From the NCBI GenBank assembly GCA_016946835.1, contig JACVTC010000105.1, forward strand, positions 1 through 32,500: DNA of 32,500 nucleotides, written 5' to 3'. Source of the DNA: Neocallimastix lanati (nom. inval.). Taxonomy: Eukaryota; Neocallimastigomycota; Neocallimastigomycetes; Neocallimastigales; Neocallimastigaceae. The position numbers were made by a program, and so were the translations under genes. The notes beneath the pieces are model-generated. The model saw only the letters and a program-made list of their open reading frames with translations. It had not been told where the DNA came from and ran no database searches. Positions 1-7,730 of this stretch are shown piece by piece (the stretch's first letter is position 1; each line of letters starts with the position of its first letter).

Positions 1-244
1 CAATACACAAGCGCCACTTTCCATTGTGTTTTAGAATGAGTACTACTGGAGATGACCATTCTGAACAGGATGGTTCTATCAATCCTTTCTTAATAAGCTT
101 TGTAAGTTCTTCTTTTAAGATATCTGATTTTAATTTAGTTAACCTATAACTTCTTAATTTTACTGGCTTTGCATTTGCTTTCAAACGGATCTTATGTGGT
201 GAAAGTTTAGAAGGAGTTAGTTCTTCTGTTGAGTGGCAACTATG
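1..244 (-). pseudogene. Ty3/Gypsy reverse transcriptase, N-terminal part, cut by window edge
   Basis: This is the start of the reverse transcriptase region of the LTR element; the full enzyme would copy the element RNA into DNA. The minus-strand frame is open for 81 codons from position 244 to the window edge. It reads STEELTPSKLSPHKIRL, the usual linker before RT. It then gives IEPSCSEWSSPVVLILK and NGKWRLCI, matching the first conserved block of Metaviridae RT (IxPSxSPWSSPVVLVxKKDGxWRxCxDYR). The YxDD catalytic block would lie outside the window. RT directly after protease, with no integrase between, argues for Ty3/Gypsy and against Ty1/Copia. This frame differs from the upstream pol frame and starts right after a stop, so it cannot be translated continuously with pol. 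It is marked as a pseudogene for that reason, although sequencing indels could also explain the break. Confidence 0.85.
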
Positions 245-318
245 TCAATCATTTCTTTGAGAATTTTAATAATTTGTTCTTTATAATCTTATTTAAGGTA
301 CTTAAAAATTCATCACTC

Positions 319-1683
319 TCAATAAATTTCCATTGGAGTTAATTCCTTTATAATTTCCTTTTCATTATTCGTTTCTTTAACTTTTCTAATAGTGCAAATT
401 ATACTTTCTTCATCATAATATTGATTATTTATTTTAGCTATTTCTTCGTATTCACTTTCTGACAAAAGTTTACATAAACTGTTTAAGGTCGGATGAATAA
501 ATAAACAATGATCGATTTGAGTTTTAAAGTTTATTAACATATCATAAAATGAGTCTTCTTTCTCAATAATTCTAAAGTCCGCATTAAATTCATAATTATT
601 AATTTTTACTGGTAATTGAACAATAATTCCTTCCGAGTATTCTTCATCTTGTGTTGCTAGTTGGATTCTTCCACGACTTTTTCCAACTGTTTCATATTCA
701 CCAGGTAATTTATCAAAATACTGCTTAGTAACGATGCTTAGGTTACTACAAGAATCAATTAAAAGTTTTCCTAGTACTCCGTCAACACTTGCATCAACCA
801 TTGCTAAGTCTTCTTCGGCTACTTCATTACTTTTACTTATGTAGCTATGATCATAGTTATTCACTAATAAAGTTCGTGCTATTACATTGTCTACAGTTCC
901 AATTATTTTAGATTTTTCTAACTTTAAACCTTGAGTTAATTGTGAACGAATTTTCGGACATGCATTCAAGAGTTGACCTATCGTAATACTGGATTTAAGA
1001 TTATTTAAATCATCCATAATATTGTAAGGTTCTTTATTATTCATCATTTTGATATTCCTTTTTACTAACTGAGTATTTTCATTATTAGTTTCTTTAGTTT
1101 TTGTTGAAATTAATTTTTCCAAAGTATTAGTTTTATTTTGTTGATTATCTTTATTCATTTCTATATCTTCTATTTCATTATCGATTACAAGTATATCTTC
1201 AGATTCAACTTTTTTCTTTCCTTTTGATGAATAATTGTTGTTTTCTTCTTTACTTTCTCTTACTCTTGTTATATTTCTTAATTCCTTTTCTTTTTGTTTT
1301 TCTTTGTTAATATTTGGTTGAGTTAAAATTGAAGGAAGTATTTGATTTTTATAAACTTTATTTGGTTTATTATGTAGCTCATTTTCTTTCTTCTTTCTTA
1401 AAGCAGGAGTTGCGAAAGGACGTGGATTATCTTTTAAACTTTTATGTACTTTCTTGGAATTATTTTCTTCCTTTTCGCTGTTATTATCATTCATTTTTCT
1501 TTTTATAGCATTTATAATGATATTATCCTCACTTTCAGTTGTGTCACTAAAATCAGATTCTTCAGATTCTTTATTAAAGGAATTATTATCAATTGGGGTA
1601 TTCTTGGTAAAAGTATTATTTTGTAAATTATTTAATGAAGCTATTGTTTTGTCATTGGGAGTGCTTCTGCTCCCATTTAGAAG
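319..1683 (-). CDS. Retrotransposon pol frame with aspartic protease domain, expressed by -1 frameshift from gag
   Basis: The frame is open for 454 codons from the gag-pol slippery site to a TGA at 319-321. The first Met is at 1494, but the 63 codons before it (starting LLNGSRSTPNDK) are also open and continuous with the frameshift site, so the protein most likely begins as a Gag-Pol fusion. The first half is low-complexity, rich in Lys, Asn and Glu. Next comes a segment like those preceding fungal Gypsy proteases (NIMDDLNNLKSSITIGQLLN). Then follows a retropepsin-like domain: GKLLIDSCSNLSIVTKQYFD, with the putative catalytic Asp encoded at 754-756. The usual DS/TG triad reads DSC here (TGT at 748-750 instead of GGN). 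The frame stops just before the RT linker. Family membership is clear from order and motifs; whether the protease is active is doubtful. Confidence 0.8.
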   Translation of the reverse strand, partial: LLNGSRSTPNDKTIASLNNLQNNTFTKNTPIDNNSFNKESEESDFSDTTESEDNIIINAIKRKMNDNNSEKEENNSKKVHKSLKDNPRPFATPALRKKKENELHNKPNKVYKNQILPSILTQPNINKEKQKEKELRNITRVRESKEENNNYSSKGKKKVESEDILVIDNEIEDIEMNKDNQQNKTNTLEKLISTKTKETNNENTQLVKRNIKMMNNKEPYNIMDDLNNLKSSITIGQLLNACPKIRSQLTQGLKLEKSKIIGTVDNVIARTLLVNNYDHSYISKSNEVAEEDLAMVDASVDGVLGKLLIDSCSNLSIVTKQYFDKLPGEYETVGKSRGRIQLATQDEEYSEGIIVQLPVKINNYEFNADFRIIEKEDSFYDMLINFKTQIDHCLFIHPTLNSLCKLLSESEYEEIAKINNQYYDEESIICTIRKVKETNNEKEIIKELTPMEIY

Positions 1684-1689
1684 TTTAAA
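1637..1689 (-). promoter_or_regulatory. -1 programmed ribosomal frameshift signal (slippery heptamer plus pseudoknot)
   Basis: On the minus strand gag ends tct-tta-aac-ttc-taa, which contains the heptamer T_TTA_AAC (1689-1683) exactly in gag phase. A 7-nt spacer TTCTAAA (1682-1676) includes the gag stop. Stem 1 is TGGGAG (1675-1670) with CTCCCA (1661-1656). Its loop holds GAAGC (1667-1663), complementary to GCTTC (1641-1637) downstream, giving stem 2. Loop 1 is CA, a single A (1662) sits between the stems, and loop 3 is 14 nt and A-rich. Slipping back one base enters the open pol frame at CTT CTA AAT. Heptamer, spacing and geometry all fit classic retroviral -1 sites. Confidence 0.85.
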
Positions 1690-2582
1690 GACTTTTTGGA
1701 ATATATTTCTTTTTTATTTTTTTCCATAATCTTATTTAATTGAGGGCAATAGTATGAGTAATGACCTTCTTCCTTACAGAAGAAGCAAGTTTTAACAGAT
1801 AAATTTCTCATTTTCTGGGTTGATTCTTCTATAATATCTTGAGGTTTCAGTTTATTATTTGTTTGACTTGTTTGGAAAGTTTCGTTTCTTCTTTTAGGAT
1901 AAAGTCTTGAAGTAGTACTGTTTTGATTATTTTGATTATGCTGGGAATTATTAACATTATAGGTATTAATATTATTGTTCCTTACAGAAAGTCTATCTAC
2001 TTTCTCGGCAATTTTGAAAGCTTTCTCCATACTTATATCATCTTTAAGGGATAATTTCTTCCAGGCTTCATAATTATTTTGAATAGAGTCAATATAATCT
2101 AGTACACCAATGCGCTTTCTTCTCTTTTTATCAAGTTTAGTGTACAAAGTTCTATATCTTACATTAAAGTCTTTAATCTTTTCGTTTCTTTTAATTCGCA
2201 TTGCACGAAGTTCTTTAAGAAGTAAATTTTGGTCTTCTTTAATACCGTAAAAATTTTCAAGACTTGAAATAATTTTTTCAAGAGAAGGAAATTTATCATC
2301 ATCAACATTTTCTTCTTCATCATCTTCTTCTTCATCTGATGAATCATCACTTTCATCATCACTATCTTCTCCCAAATCTTCAATAACGCGTTGTACTTCA
2401 CCAGAGCTGGTAAGTAAACAAGCATTAAATATTGTTTCCGGATCTGTGATACCTTGTATCTTGATCCAAAGTTTTAATTCAGTAGCCCAGGACTTTATAT
2501 CTAAATTGTCCTTGCTAAGCTTCACTATGTCTCGTAATTCTTTCTTTAATTCTTTAAAACTTAAAGTACTTTTAGTAGACAT
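1677..2582 (-). CDS. gag: Retrotransposon Gag (capsid-nucleocapsid) with CCHC zinc knuckle
   Basis: This 301-residue protein is the structural protein of the virus-like particle. Residues 1-67 include a WATELKLWIKI segment typical of the capsid N-terminal part. Residues about 68-96 are a run of Asp/Glu/Ser, an unusually acidic insert. A second capsid-like helical part follows (LKELRAMRIKRNEKIKDFN, then WKKLSL). An Asn/Gln-rich linker leads to the nucleic-acid-binding knuckle CFFCKEEGHYSYYC at 266-279, which fits C-x2-C-x4-H-x4-C. The tail is basic. The ATG at 2580-2582 is the first in frame after the leader. The last codons carry the slippery site that gives Gag-Pol, so free Gag and fusion should be made in a fixed ratio. 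The frame is intact, unlike the RT region. Distant members of the family differ greatly in Gag, so this call rests on the knuckle, the length and the position before protease and RT. Confidence 0.85.
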   Translation of the reverse strand: MSTKSTLSFKELKKELRDIVKLSKDNLDIKSWATELKLWIKIQGITDPETIFNACLLTSSGEVQRVIEDLGEDSDDESDDSSDEEEDDEEENVDDDKFPSLEKIISSLENFYGIKEDQNLLLKELRAMRIKRNEKIKDFNVRYRTLYTKLDKKRRKRIGVLDYIDSIQNNYEAWKKLSLKDDISMEKAFKIAEKVDRLSVRNNNINTYNVNNSQHNQNNQNSTTSRLYPKRRNETFQTSQTNNKLKPQDIIEESTQKMRNLSVKTCFFCKEEGHYSYYCPQLNKIMEKNKKEIYSKKSLNF

Positions 2583-3120
2583 TTCGTTTTTAGTTAATAA
2601 TTTTTTTATTGTAAATTAACGAGGTTATTAAATACGAATAAATTTGAAAGTCCAACTTTAAAAATATAATTTAACAAGTAATTTAATATCGAATCAAATT
2701 TTAAAACAATATATCTTAGTAATTTTTGAAAATAATAATTTTATTTGCTTTCTTTAGTAAGTATAAGCTCGAAATCCTTATCGACAACTTAGTAGAAATT
2801 ATAAAGCACGAGGTTCTTTTCGACTACTTTTTTTAAGAATAATTTTAAGTTCGAAATCTTTATCGACAACTTAATAGAATAATTTTAAGTTCGAAATCTT
2901 TATCGACAACTTAATAGAATATTTTTCAAGCTCGAAATCTTTATCGACCACTTGAATTTTGTAATTTAGTATATTTGTAGTAATAAATTTAGAAGCAAAG
3001 TTTTATTTATTATTTTCACCTTTCAAAAATTTTTCTTTTTAAACGATAAATATTGTATTGTTATAGCTAATAAAATTATTAATTAATTATAATTATTAAA
3101 TACAAAAAAATAATCTTTAT
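2583..3120 (-). other. Retrotransposon 5' leader (untranslated)
   Basis: The stretch between the gag start and the presumed 5' LTR has no open frame. It holds four hairpin-forming repeats (2757-2960, listed separately) and is otherwise AT-rich. A leader of about 0.5 kb would be expected to carry the primer-binding and packaging signals. No TGG-starting primer-binding site is visible next to the presumed LTR end at 3121, so the priming mode is unknown (self-priming or an internal tRNA site are possible). Confidence 0.5.
2757..2960 (-). repeat. Four hairpin-forming leader repeats (about 40 bp unit)
   Basis: Four copies of a motif with core TCGAAATCTTTATCGAC lie in the gag leader. Units 2840-2879 and 2880-2919 are identical tandem 40-mers; the other two (from about 2766 and from about 2929) are diverged. 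Each can fold: in the tandem units TTAAGTT pairs with AACTTAA and CGA with TCG inside it. In the last copy the outer arms have become TCAAG and CTTGA, so one T-A pair is replaced by C-G. The conserved pairing points to an RNA structure, such as a packaging or dimerisation signal. That role is inference. Confidence 0.7.
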
Positions 3121-3777
3121 TGTCGTACAATCTGATAGTACACACTGTCTGACGTGCAGCTTACCTAATGGTGTCATGCCACGCGTGTGCCACGATTACT
3201 ATATTCAATATAAAATATAGCAGTTCAGAGCCCACTAGCCCAATTACTATGTAGGATAAACTTAATCCGATAATCTATGTACGGAATAAAAAAATTTTAA
3301 AAGTATTCAATAATATTTTTATTAACTAATAAAAATTAACTAAAAACACAATATTTTCAAAGTAAATTAAGATTCTATTACAGGAATTATATAACAAATA
3401 AAGTACCAGTAATAAAAAAAAAATAAAAAAAATTTAAATGGCGAAGTTAGCCAAAGTCTGATACTTTATATAATAAAGTGCCTTATAACTAGCACAAAGA
3501 AAAGTAAAAAAAATTATATAAAAAAAACAATCTTACGCCTTCGGTGACGTAAGCTCCTTATTCGCCAGTGCTTGGAAAGTACCCGCACCTTCGTGTGTTG
3601 AAACGTTGAAGGTTGAACTATTATTACCGGGTCGGTAACCAAATACCTTCGTCTACTTTCCAATTAATCTCCAAATTAACTACTATTCAATAACCTACTA
3701 TGAATAGAGTTAATTTGTTGCTATCTGAGAATACACTGTGTATGAGCTCTATCCGCTCCTTGTTATAATTTTACAAA
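3121..3777 (-). repeat. Probable 5' LTR of the Gypsy-like element (ends uncertain)
   Basis: This block is markedly less AT-rich than its surroundings and lies upstream of gag. On the plus strand it starts TGTCGTACAATC and ends ATAATTTTACA, so on the element strand it would run TGTAAAATT...GTACGACA, the common TGT...ACA form. A TATA-like stretch (plus-strand AATATAAAATATA, about 3207-3220) could be the promoter. A small stem CTTACG/CGTAAG lies near 3534-3555. The partner LTR would lie outside the window, so the ends could not be checked by comparison. An alternative outer end lies near 4019 (TGTTTCC on the element strand). Confidence 0.45.
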
Positions 3778-4273
3778 ATTTGTTTTTTTAGAATCTTAAT
3801 TTTACTTATTTAAAAAAAAAATTTTTTTTATATATATATATCAAACAAGCGCCATGGGTTAATCAAAGGATTAACGACTTACTTGTTTATCAATATAAAA
3901 TAAAAAAAAATTAAAAAAAAATCTATGTTATTTACTATTATTTCTATTTAATACCCCGATATCTCCACCATATAAATGTTAAGGTTTTAGAGAATTAAAT
4001 AAAAATAAAGTAAGGAAACACAAATTTTATTTATTTATTTATTATTTTTATTTATAAATTTATTTGATTTTATTTGATGATATTTAAAAATTAGTAGCAA
4101 AATTTACAACTATTTATACTTTTTTTTAAGGCATAAAAGTTGTTCTTGCCACTAAATTACATTTTATTTATTTTTTTTTTTTTAAAAACTATTAAATTTA
4201 AATTGATTTTTATAATTAATTATATAAAATTTAATTATAACAATATAAATAAAATACATTTATAATATTAATA

Positions 4274-4315
<42 letters not shown>

Positions 4316-4811
4316 CTATCTAAAATATTACTAATAAGAATTTATTTAATTGGCTAAAATTTTTATTACAATCTGTTAAAATATTCAAATAAAAATAAAA
4401 ATACTATTCTAATATAAAGGTTTTTAATAAAATAAAATATTTTTCAATATAAAATAAAACATTTCGATATAAAATTTTATAATAAAAAGTTAAAATATAA
4501 TATATAAATTTTTAATTATCAATATATAAAAATATTATTAATATAAATTTTCATTATTAATATAAAAAAAATAAGATTTATTATTAATATTGCTAATATA
4601 AGTTTTAAATATATAAAAATATTACTATTAATATAAGATTTAATATAAAAATATAAAGTTTAATATAATTTTTGATTTAATTTTTGATCTTTGGATTTAA
4701 AAATTTATTAAAGTACAAAAATAATAATGTACACATAATGTATTAGAAATAAATCGTAGATTTAATTAAGAATGCATTATTTAGTACATTCTTATCAAAA
4801 AAATATAAATT
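3778..4811. other. AT-rich intergenic stretch with one nested inverted repeat and a T33 tract
   Basis: No coding frame is seen. AAACAAG (3843-3849) and CTTGTTT (3882-3888) enclose a perfect hairpin GTTAATC/GATTAAC (3858-3864 and 3869-3875, 4-nt loop). A run of 33 T occupies 4278-4310. The rest is simple A/T sequence. Part of it may belong to the LTR if that ends near 4019. Confidence 0.6.
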
Positions 4812-4884
4812 ATCCGAATAGTGTAGTGGTTATCACGTTTGCTTTACACGCAAAAGGTCTCCGGTTCGAACCCGGGTTCGGGTA
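4812..4884 (+). tRNA. tRNA-Val (anticodon UAC)
   Basis: This 73-nt tRNA has all arms visible. The acceptor pairs ATCCGAA with TTCGGGT (one T-G pair), with discriminator A at 4884. The D arm is GTG...CAC. The anticodon stem TTTGC/GCAAA encloses loop TTTACAC, with anticodon TAC at 4845-4847, which decodes GUA valine codons. The T arm TCCGG-TTCGAAC-CCGGG holds the B box. There is no intron and no encoded CCA, as is normal for a eukaryotic gene; CCA would be added after transcription. The internal A box (TAGTGTAGTGG) and B box (GGTTCGAACCC) serve RNA polymerase III. In a genome this AT-rich the gene stands out as a GC island. Confidence 0.97.
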
Positions 4885-4887
4885 AAG

Positions 4888-4891
4888 TTTT
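4888..4891 (+). terminator. RNA polymerase III terminator of tRNA-Val
   Basis: A TTTT tract begins four bases after the discriminator base, the standard Pol III stop signal. Another TTTT follows within a few bases. Confidence 0.8.
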
Positions 4892-5989
4892 AATTTTATA
4901 TATTTTATGTATAAATAACAGTCAATATTCATTAATTAATAATCTAGGGTTTTTAATTTTTTTTTTTTTTTTGAATAGTATGAAATACTCTACTATTAAA
5001 CTTTTTTATTTTTTTATATTTTATTTTATTTTTTATTTTTTATTTTTTATTTTTTATTATTTATTTTTTAATTTTTAATTTTTATTTTTTATTTTTTATT
5101 TTATATTTTTTATTTTTTATTTTTTATTTTTTTGTTTAAATTTTAGTAAAATTTTTTTATAAAATTATTTCATTTATTAATATATATTAGATTAAATTCT
5201 AATATAGGATTAAATATGATATTAAATCAATTATATTCATTCATTAATATATTATGAAATATACTGTGATTATATATAATTTGTTCTTATTCCTCTTTAA
5301 ATTTATATTGAAACTATTGAAAAATTTAATAGAATTTTACTTTCCTTGGAATTGGTGGATCATCCATCCAACTTCTTATTCTACTATAATAAAATTAACA
5401 TTAAAATAATTTAAATTAAAATAATTAAAATAATTATAATAAAATTAAAATTAAAATTAAAGTTATAATTAAAATAATTATAATTATAATAAAATAATTA
5501 TAATAATTATTTTATTATAATTATTTTATTATAATTATAATTATTTTAATTATAATTCATTTGATTATAGTATAATTAAATATATAAGTGGATTATAATT
5601 TGTGATATTATTTTATTTATTTATTTATTTATATATTATTTGTTAATATTTTAGTTTTAATTATATAAAAATAATATTTTTTTTCTTTTATGTAAAAATA
5701 AATCTTCACGTCATTATTAGACGGGAGGTTTAACTTGGTTTAAATTTCTTAGATAGAAAATATTAATATTAATAAAATAATAATATAATTATACTAAATT
5801 AAAAAAAAAATAATAAGCATATCATTATTTTTAATCCTACTTTTTTTTCCTAATAAATTTTTTTTATCATTTTTTTAATTGTTTGCTTCTTAATTTTTAT
5901 TTTTTTGTGCCTTTAAATTATTTTTATTTTATTTATAATTAAAGTTTTTAATTTCATCATTAACAGAAAATATTTAATTATTTATTATT
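4892..5989. other. AT-rich intergenic stretch (simple sequence)
   Basis: No gene is seen. Contents are a TTTTTA/TTTTTTA simple repeat at about 4990-5130, a perfect long inverted repeat at 5463-5555 (listed separately) and A/T homopolymers. Two short less AT-rich patches (about 5335-5385 and 5705-5750) give no convincing reading frame. Confidence 0.6.
5463..5555. repeat. Perfect 44-bp inverted repeat with 5-nt loop
   Basis: Positions 5463-5506 are exactly reverse-complementary to 5512-5555, with loop TTATT. The arms contain only A and T and are built from ATAATTA-like motifs. Pairing stops sharply at both outer ends. It could extrude as a cruciform or fold as an RNA hairpin. A foldback transposon relic and a slippage product are both possible. 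Confidence 0.9.
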
Positions 5990-5999
5990 ATTATTTATT

Positions 6000-6520
6000 A
6001 ATAAATACTCTTTTTATTATTTATTATTTATTTTTTATTATTTATTAATAAATACTCTTTTTATTATTGATTATTTATTTATTTATTATTTATTATTTAT
6101 TATTTATTATTTATTATTTATTATTTATTAATAAATACTCTTTTTATTATTTATTATTTATTATTTATTAATAAATACTCTTTTTATTACTTATTATTTA
6201 TTATTTATTAATAAATACTCTTCTTATTATTTATTATTTATTATTTATTAATAAATACTCTTTTTATTATTTATTATTTATTATTTATTAATAAATACTC
6301 TTTTTATTACTTATTATTTATTATTTATTAATAAATACTCTTCTTATTATTTATTATTTATTATTTATTATTTATTAATAAATACTCTTCTTATTATTTA
6401 TTATTTATTAATAAATACTCTTCTTATTATTTATTATTTATTATTTGTTAATAAATACTCTTTTTATTATTTATTATTTATTATTTATTAATAAATACTC
6501 TTTTTATTATTTATTATTTA
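6000..6520. repeat. 40-bp AT minisatellite with 120-bp higher-order period
   Basis: The motif ATAAATACTC occurs 12 times, mostly 40 bp apart (6131, 6171, 6211, 6251, 6291, 6331 and on). Three unit variants (TTTTTATTAT, TTTTTATTAC, TTCTTATTAT after the motif) alternate, so 6121-6240 and 6241-6360 are identical 120-bp blocks. Each unit carries the palindrome TATTTATTAATAAATA. The same core recurs near 20,860 and 22,500. Confidence 0.9.
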
Positions 6521-6529
6521 ATTATTCCA

Positions 6530-7332
6530 TTATTTATCAGAAGAATTTAAAAAAAAATTTTTTTCTATAGTAGAATCTAAAATTAAAATTGGAGAAATTC
6601 AAATATTTTTTAAATTTTAATTTTAAATTTCATCATCATAAACTGCTTCAATATAAAATTATTTATTTATTTATTTATTCATCCATTTATTTATTTATTT
6701 AATTATCCATTTATTTATTCATCCATTTAATAGGAAAAAGAATTTTAAATTTTTAAATTTTTTAAATTTTTTTAATTTTTTTTTTTTTAGCAGATTTCTT
6801 TAATTAATTTTAATTTTTAAATTTTTAATTAATTAAATTTTTAATTTTTTTAAATTTTTAATTTTTAATTTTTTAATTAATTAATTTTAAATTTTTTAAT
6901 TTTTAATTTTTAATTTTTAATATTAAAATCGATTAAAACAGAAAATAAAAAAATAAAAAAAAAAATAAAAAAATAAAAATTTTTTTTTTAATAATTAAAA
7001 TTAAATCATTCATTCATAATCAAAATCAAATGAAAGAGATTTGAAATTAATGAAAAATTCTTTTATTTTATTTTATTTTATTATTTTTTATTTTATTATT
7101 TTTTATTTTATTATATTATATTTTATTATTATTTTATTATTTTTTATTATTATTTTATTTTATTTTATTTAATAAAAATAAATAATAAAATAAAGAAATT
7201 TAGGAAGAACAAAGGAATAGAAATCTTTTTATTATTATTTTTTTTAATTATTTCTTATTTTTATGAAATTTACTAAGCCACATTATTCAAAGTTTATAAT
7301 TAAATAATAAATAAATAAATAGTAAATAAATT
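6530..7332. other. Low-complexity AT stretch without a gene
   Basis: It is composed of ATTT/CATT simple repeats (about 6655-6735), AATTTTTAA-rich sequence (about 6750-6930) and TTTTATTA repeats (about 7060-7180). No reading frame or RNA gene was recognised. Confidence 0.6.
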
Positions 7333-7467
7333 GAATATGTGAACTATATTAAATAAGTGTCCAATGTATTTATAAGGTATTGAAACATATTGTATTAAAT
7401 TAAATGTATAAGTCACATTTGTTCATATAAATACATGTAAATTGTATAGAATTAGACCATAGTAGTT
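7333..7467 (+). repeat. Direct repeat A, left copy
   Basis: This begins GAATATGTGAACTATAT and matches 10431-10534 on the same strand. The right copy lacks two short segments (a few bases after CAATG and about 30 bases after AAATGTA). It marks the outer left side of a block of about 3.3 kb. Confidence 0.8.
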
Positions 7468-7647
7468 CTTGATTTAGATTTCAAAAATTTCATTCAGCGA
7501 GGATTAGGATTTCAGTAGATTTCTTCTTTAGTATTATGTATTGTCCGACAATGTCTTATGGTCTGCTAGGTAGCTCAATTTCAATTTTCAAAATAGTAAA
7601 TAACGTTATTTGATTTTCACGACAAGAGTCAATAAAATTTCTTAATC

Positions 7648-7730
7648 TATTAACAGTCAGTTCATTTAGTTTTATAATTATGTCAACTTTATTAATATAT
7701 TTTATGATAATAATTACTTAAAGAATTATC
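7648..7730 (+). repeat. 83-bp inverted repeat B, left arm
   Basis: The segment starts TATTAACAGTCAGTTCATTT and ends AAGAATTATC. Its reverse complement is at 10532-10614 with one mismatch seen. The arms are 2.8 kb apart, the layout of terminal inverted repeats of a DNA transposon. No flanking target duplication was recognised. Confidence 0.85.

Noticed and set aside
1314-1729. Plus-strand frames opposite the retrotransposon (1314-1508, 1444-1626, 1454-1729)
   Set aside because: They are antisense shadows of the clearly coding gag and pol frames and are hydrophobic only because the sense strand is Lys/Asn/Glu-rich.
2159-2425. 88-codon minus-strand frame inside gag
   Set aside because: It lies in another frame of gag; the low-complexity Lys/Leu/Met content comes from the acidic repeat read out of phase.
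4839-5078. 79-codon frame starting inside the tRNA-Val gene
   Set aside because: It begins in the tRNA and continues as Phe/Leu/Ile from T-rich simple sequence.
6000-6520. CRISPR-like regular repeats
   Set aside because: Units are contiguous AT-only repeats without unique spacers, and the context is eukaryotic.
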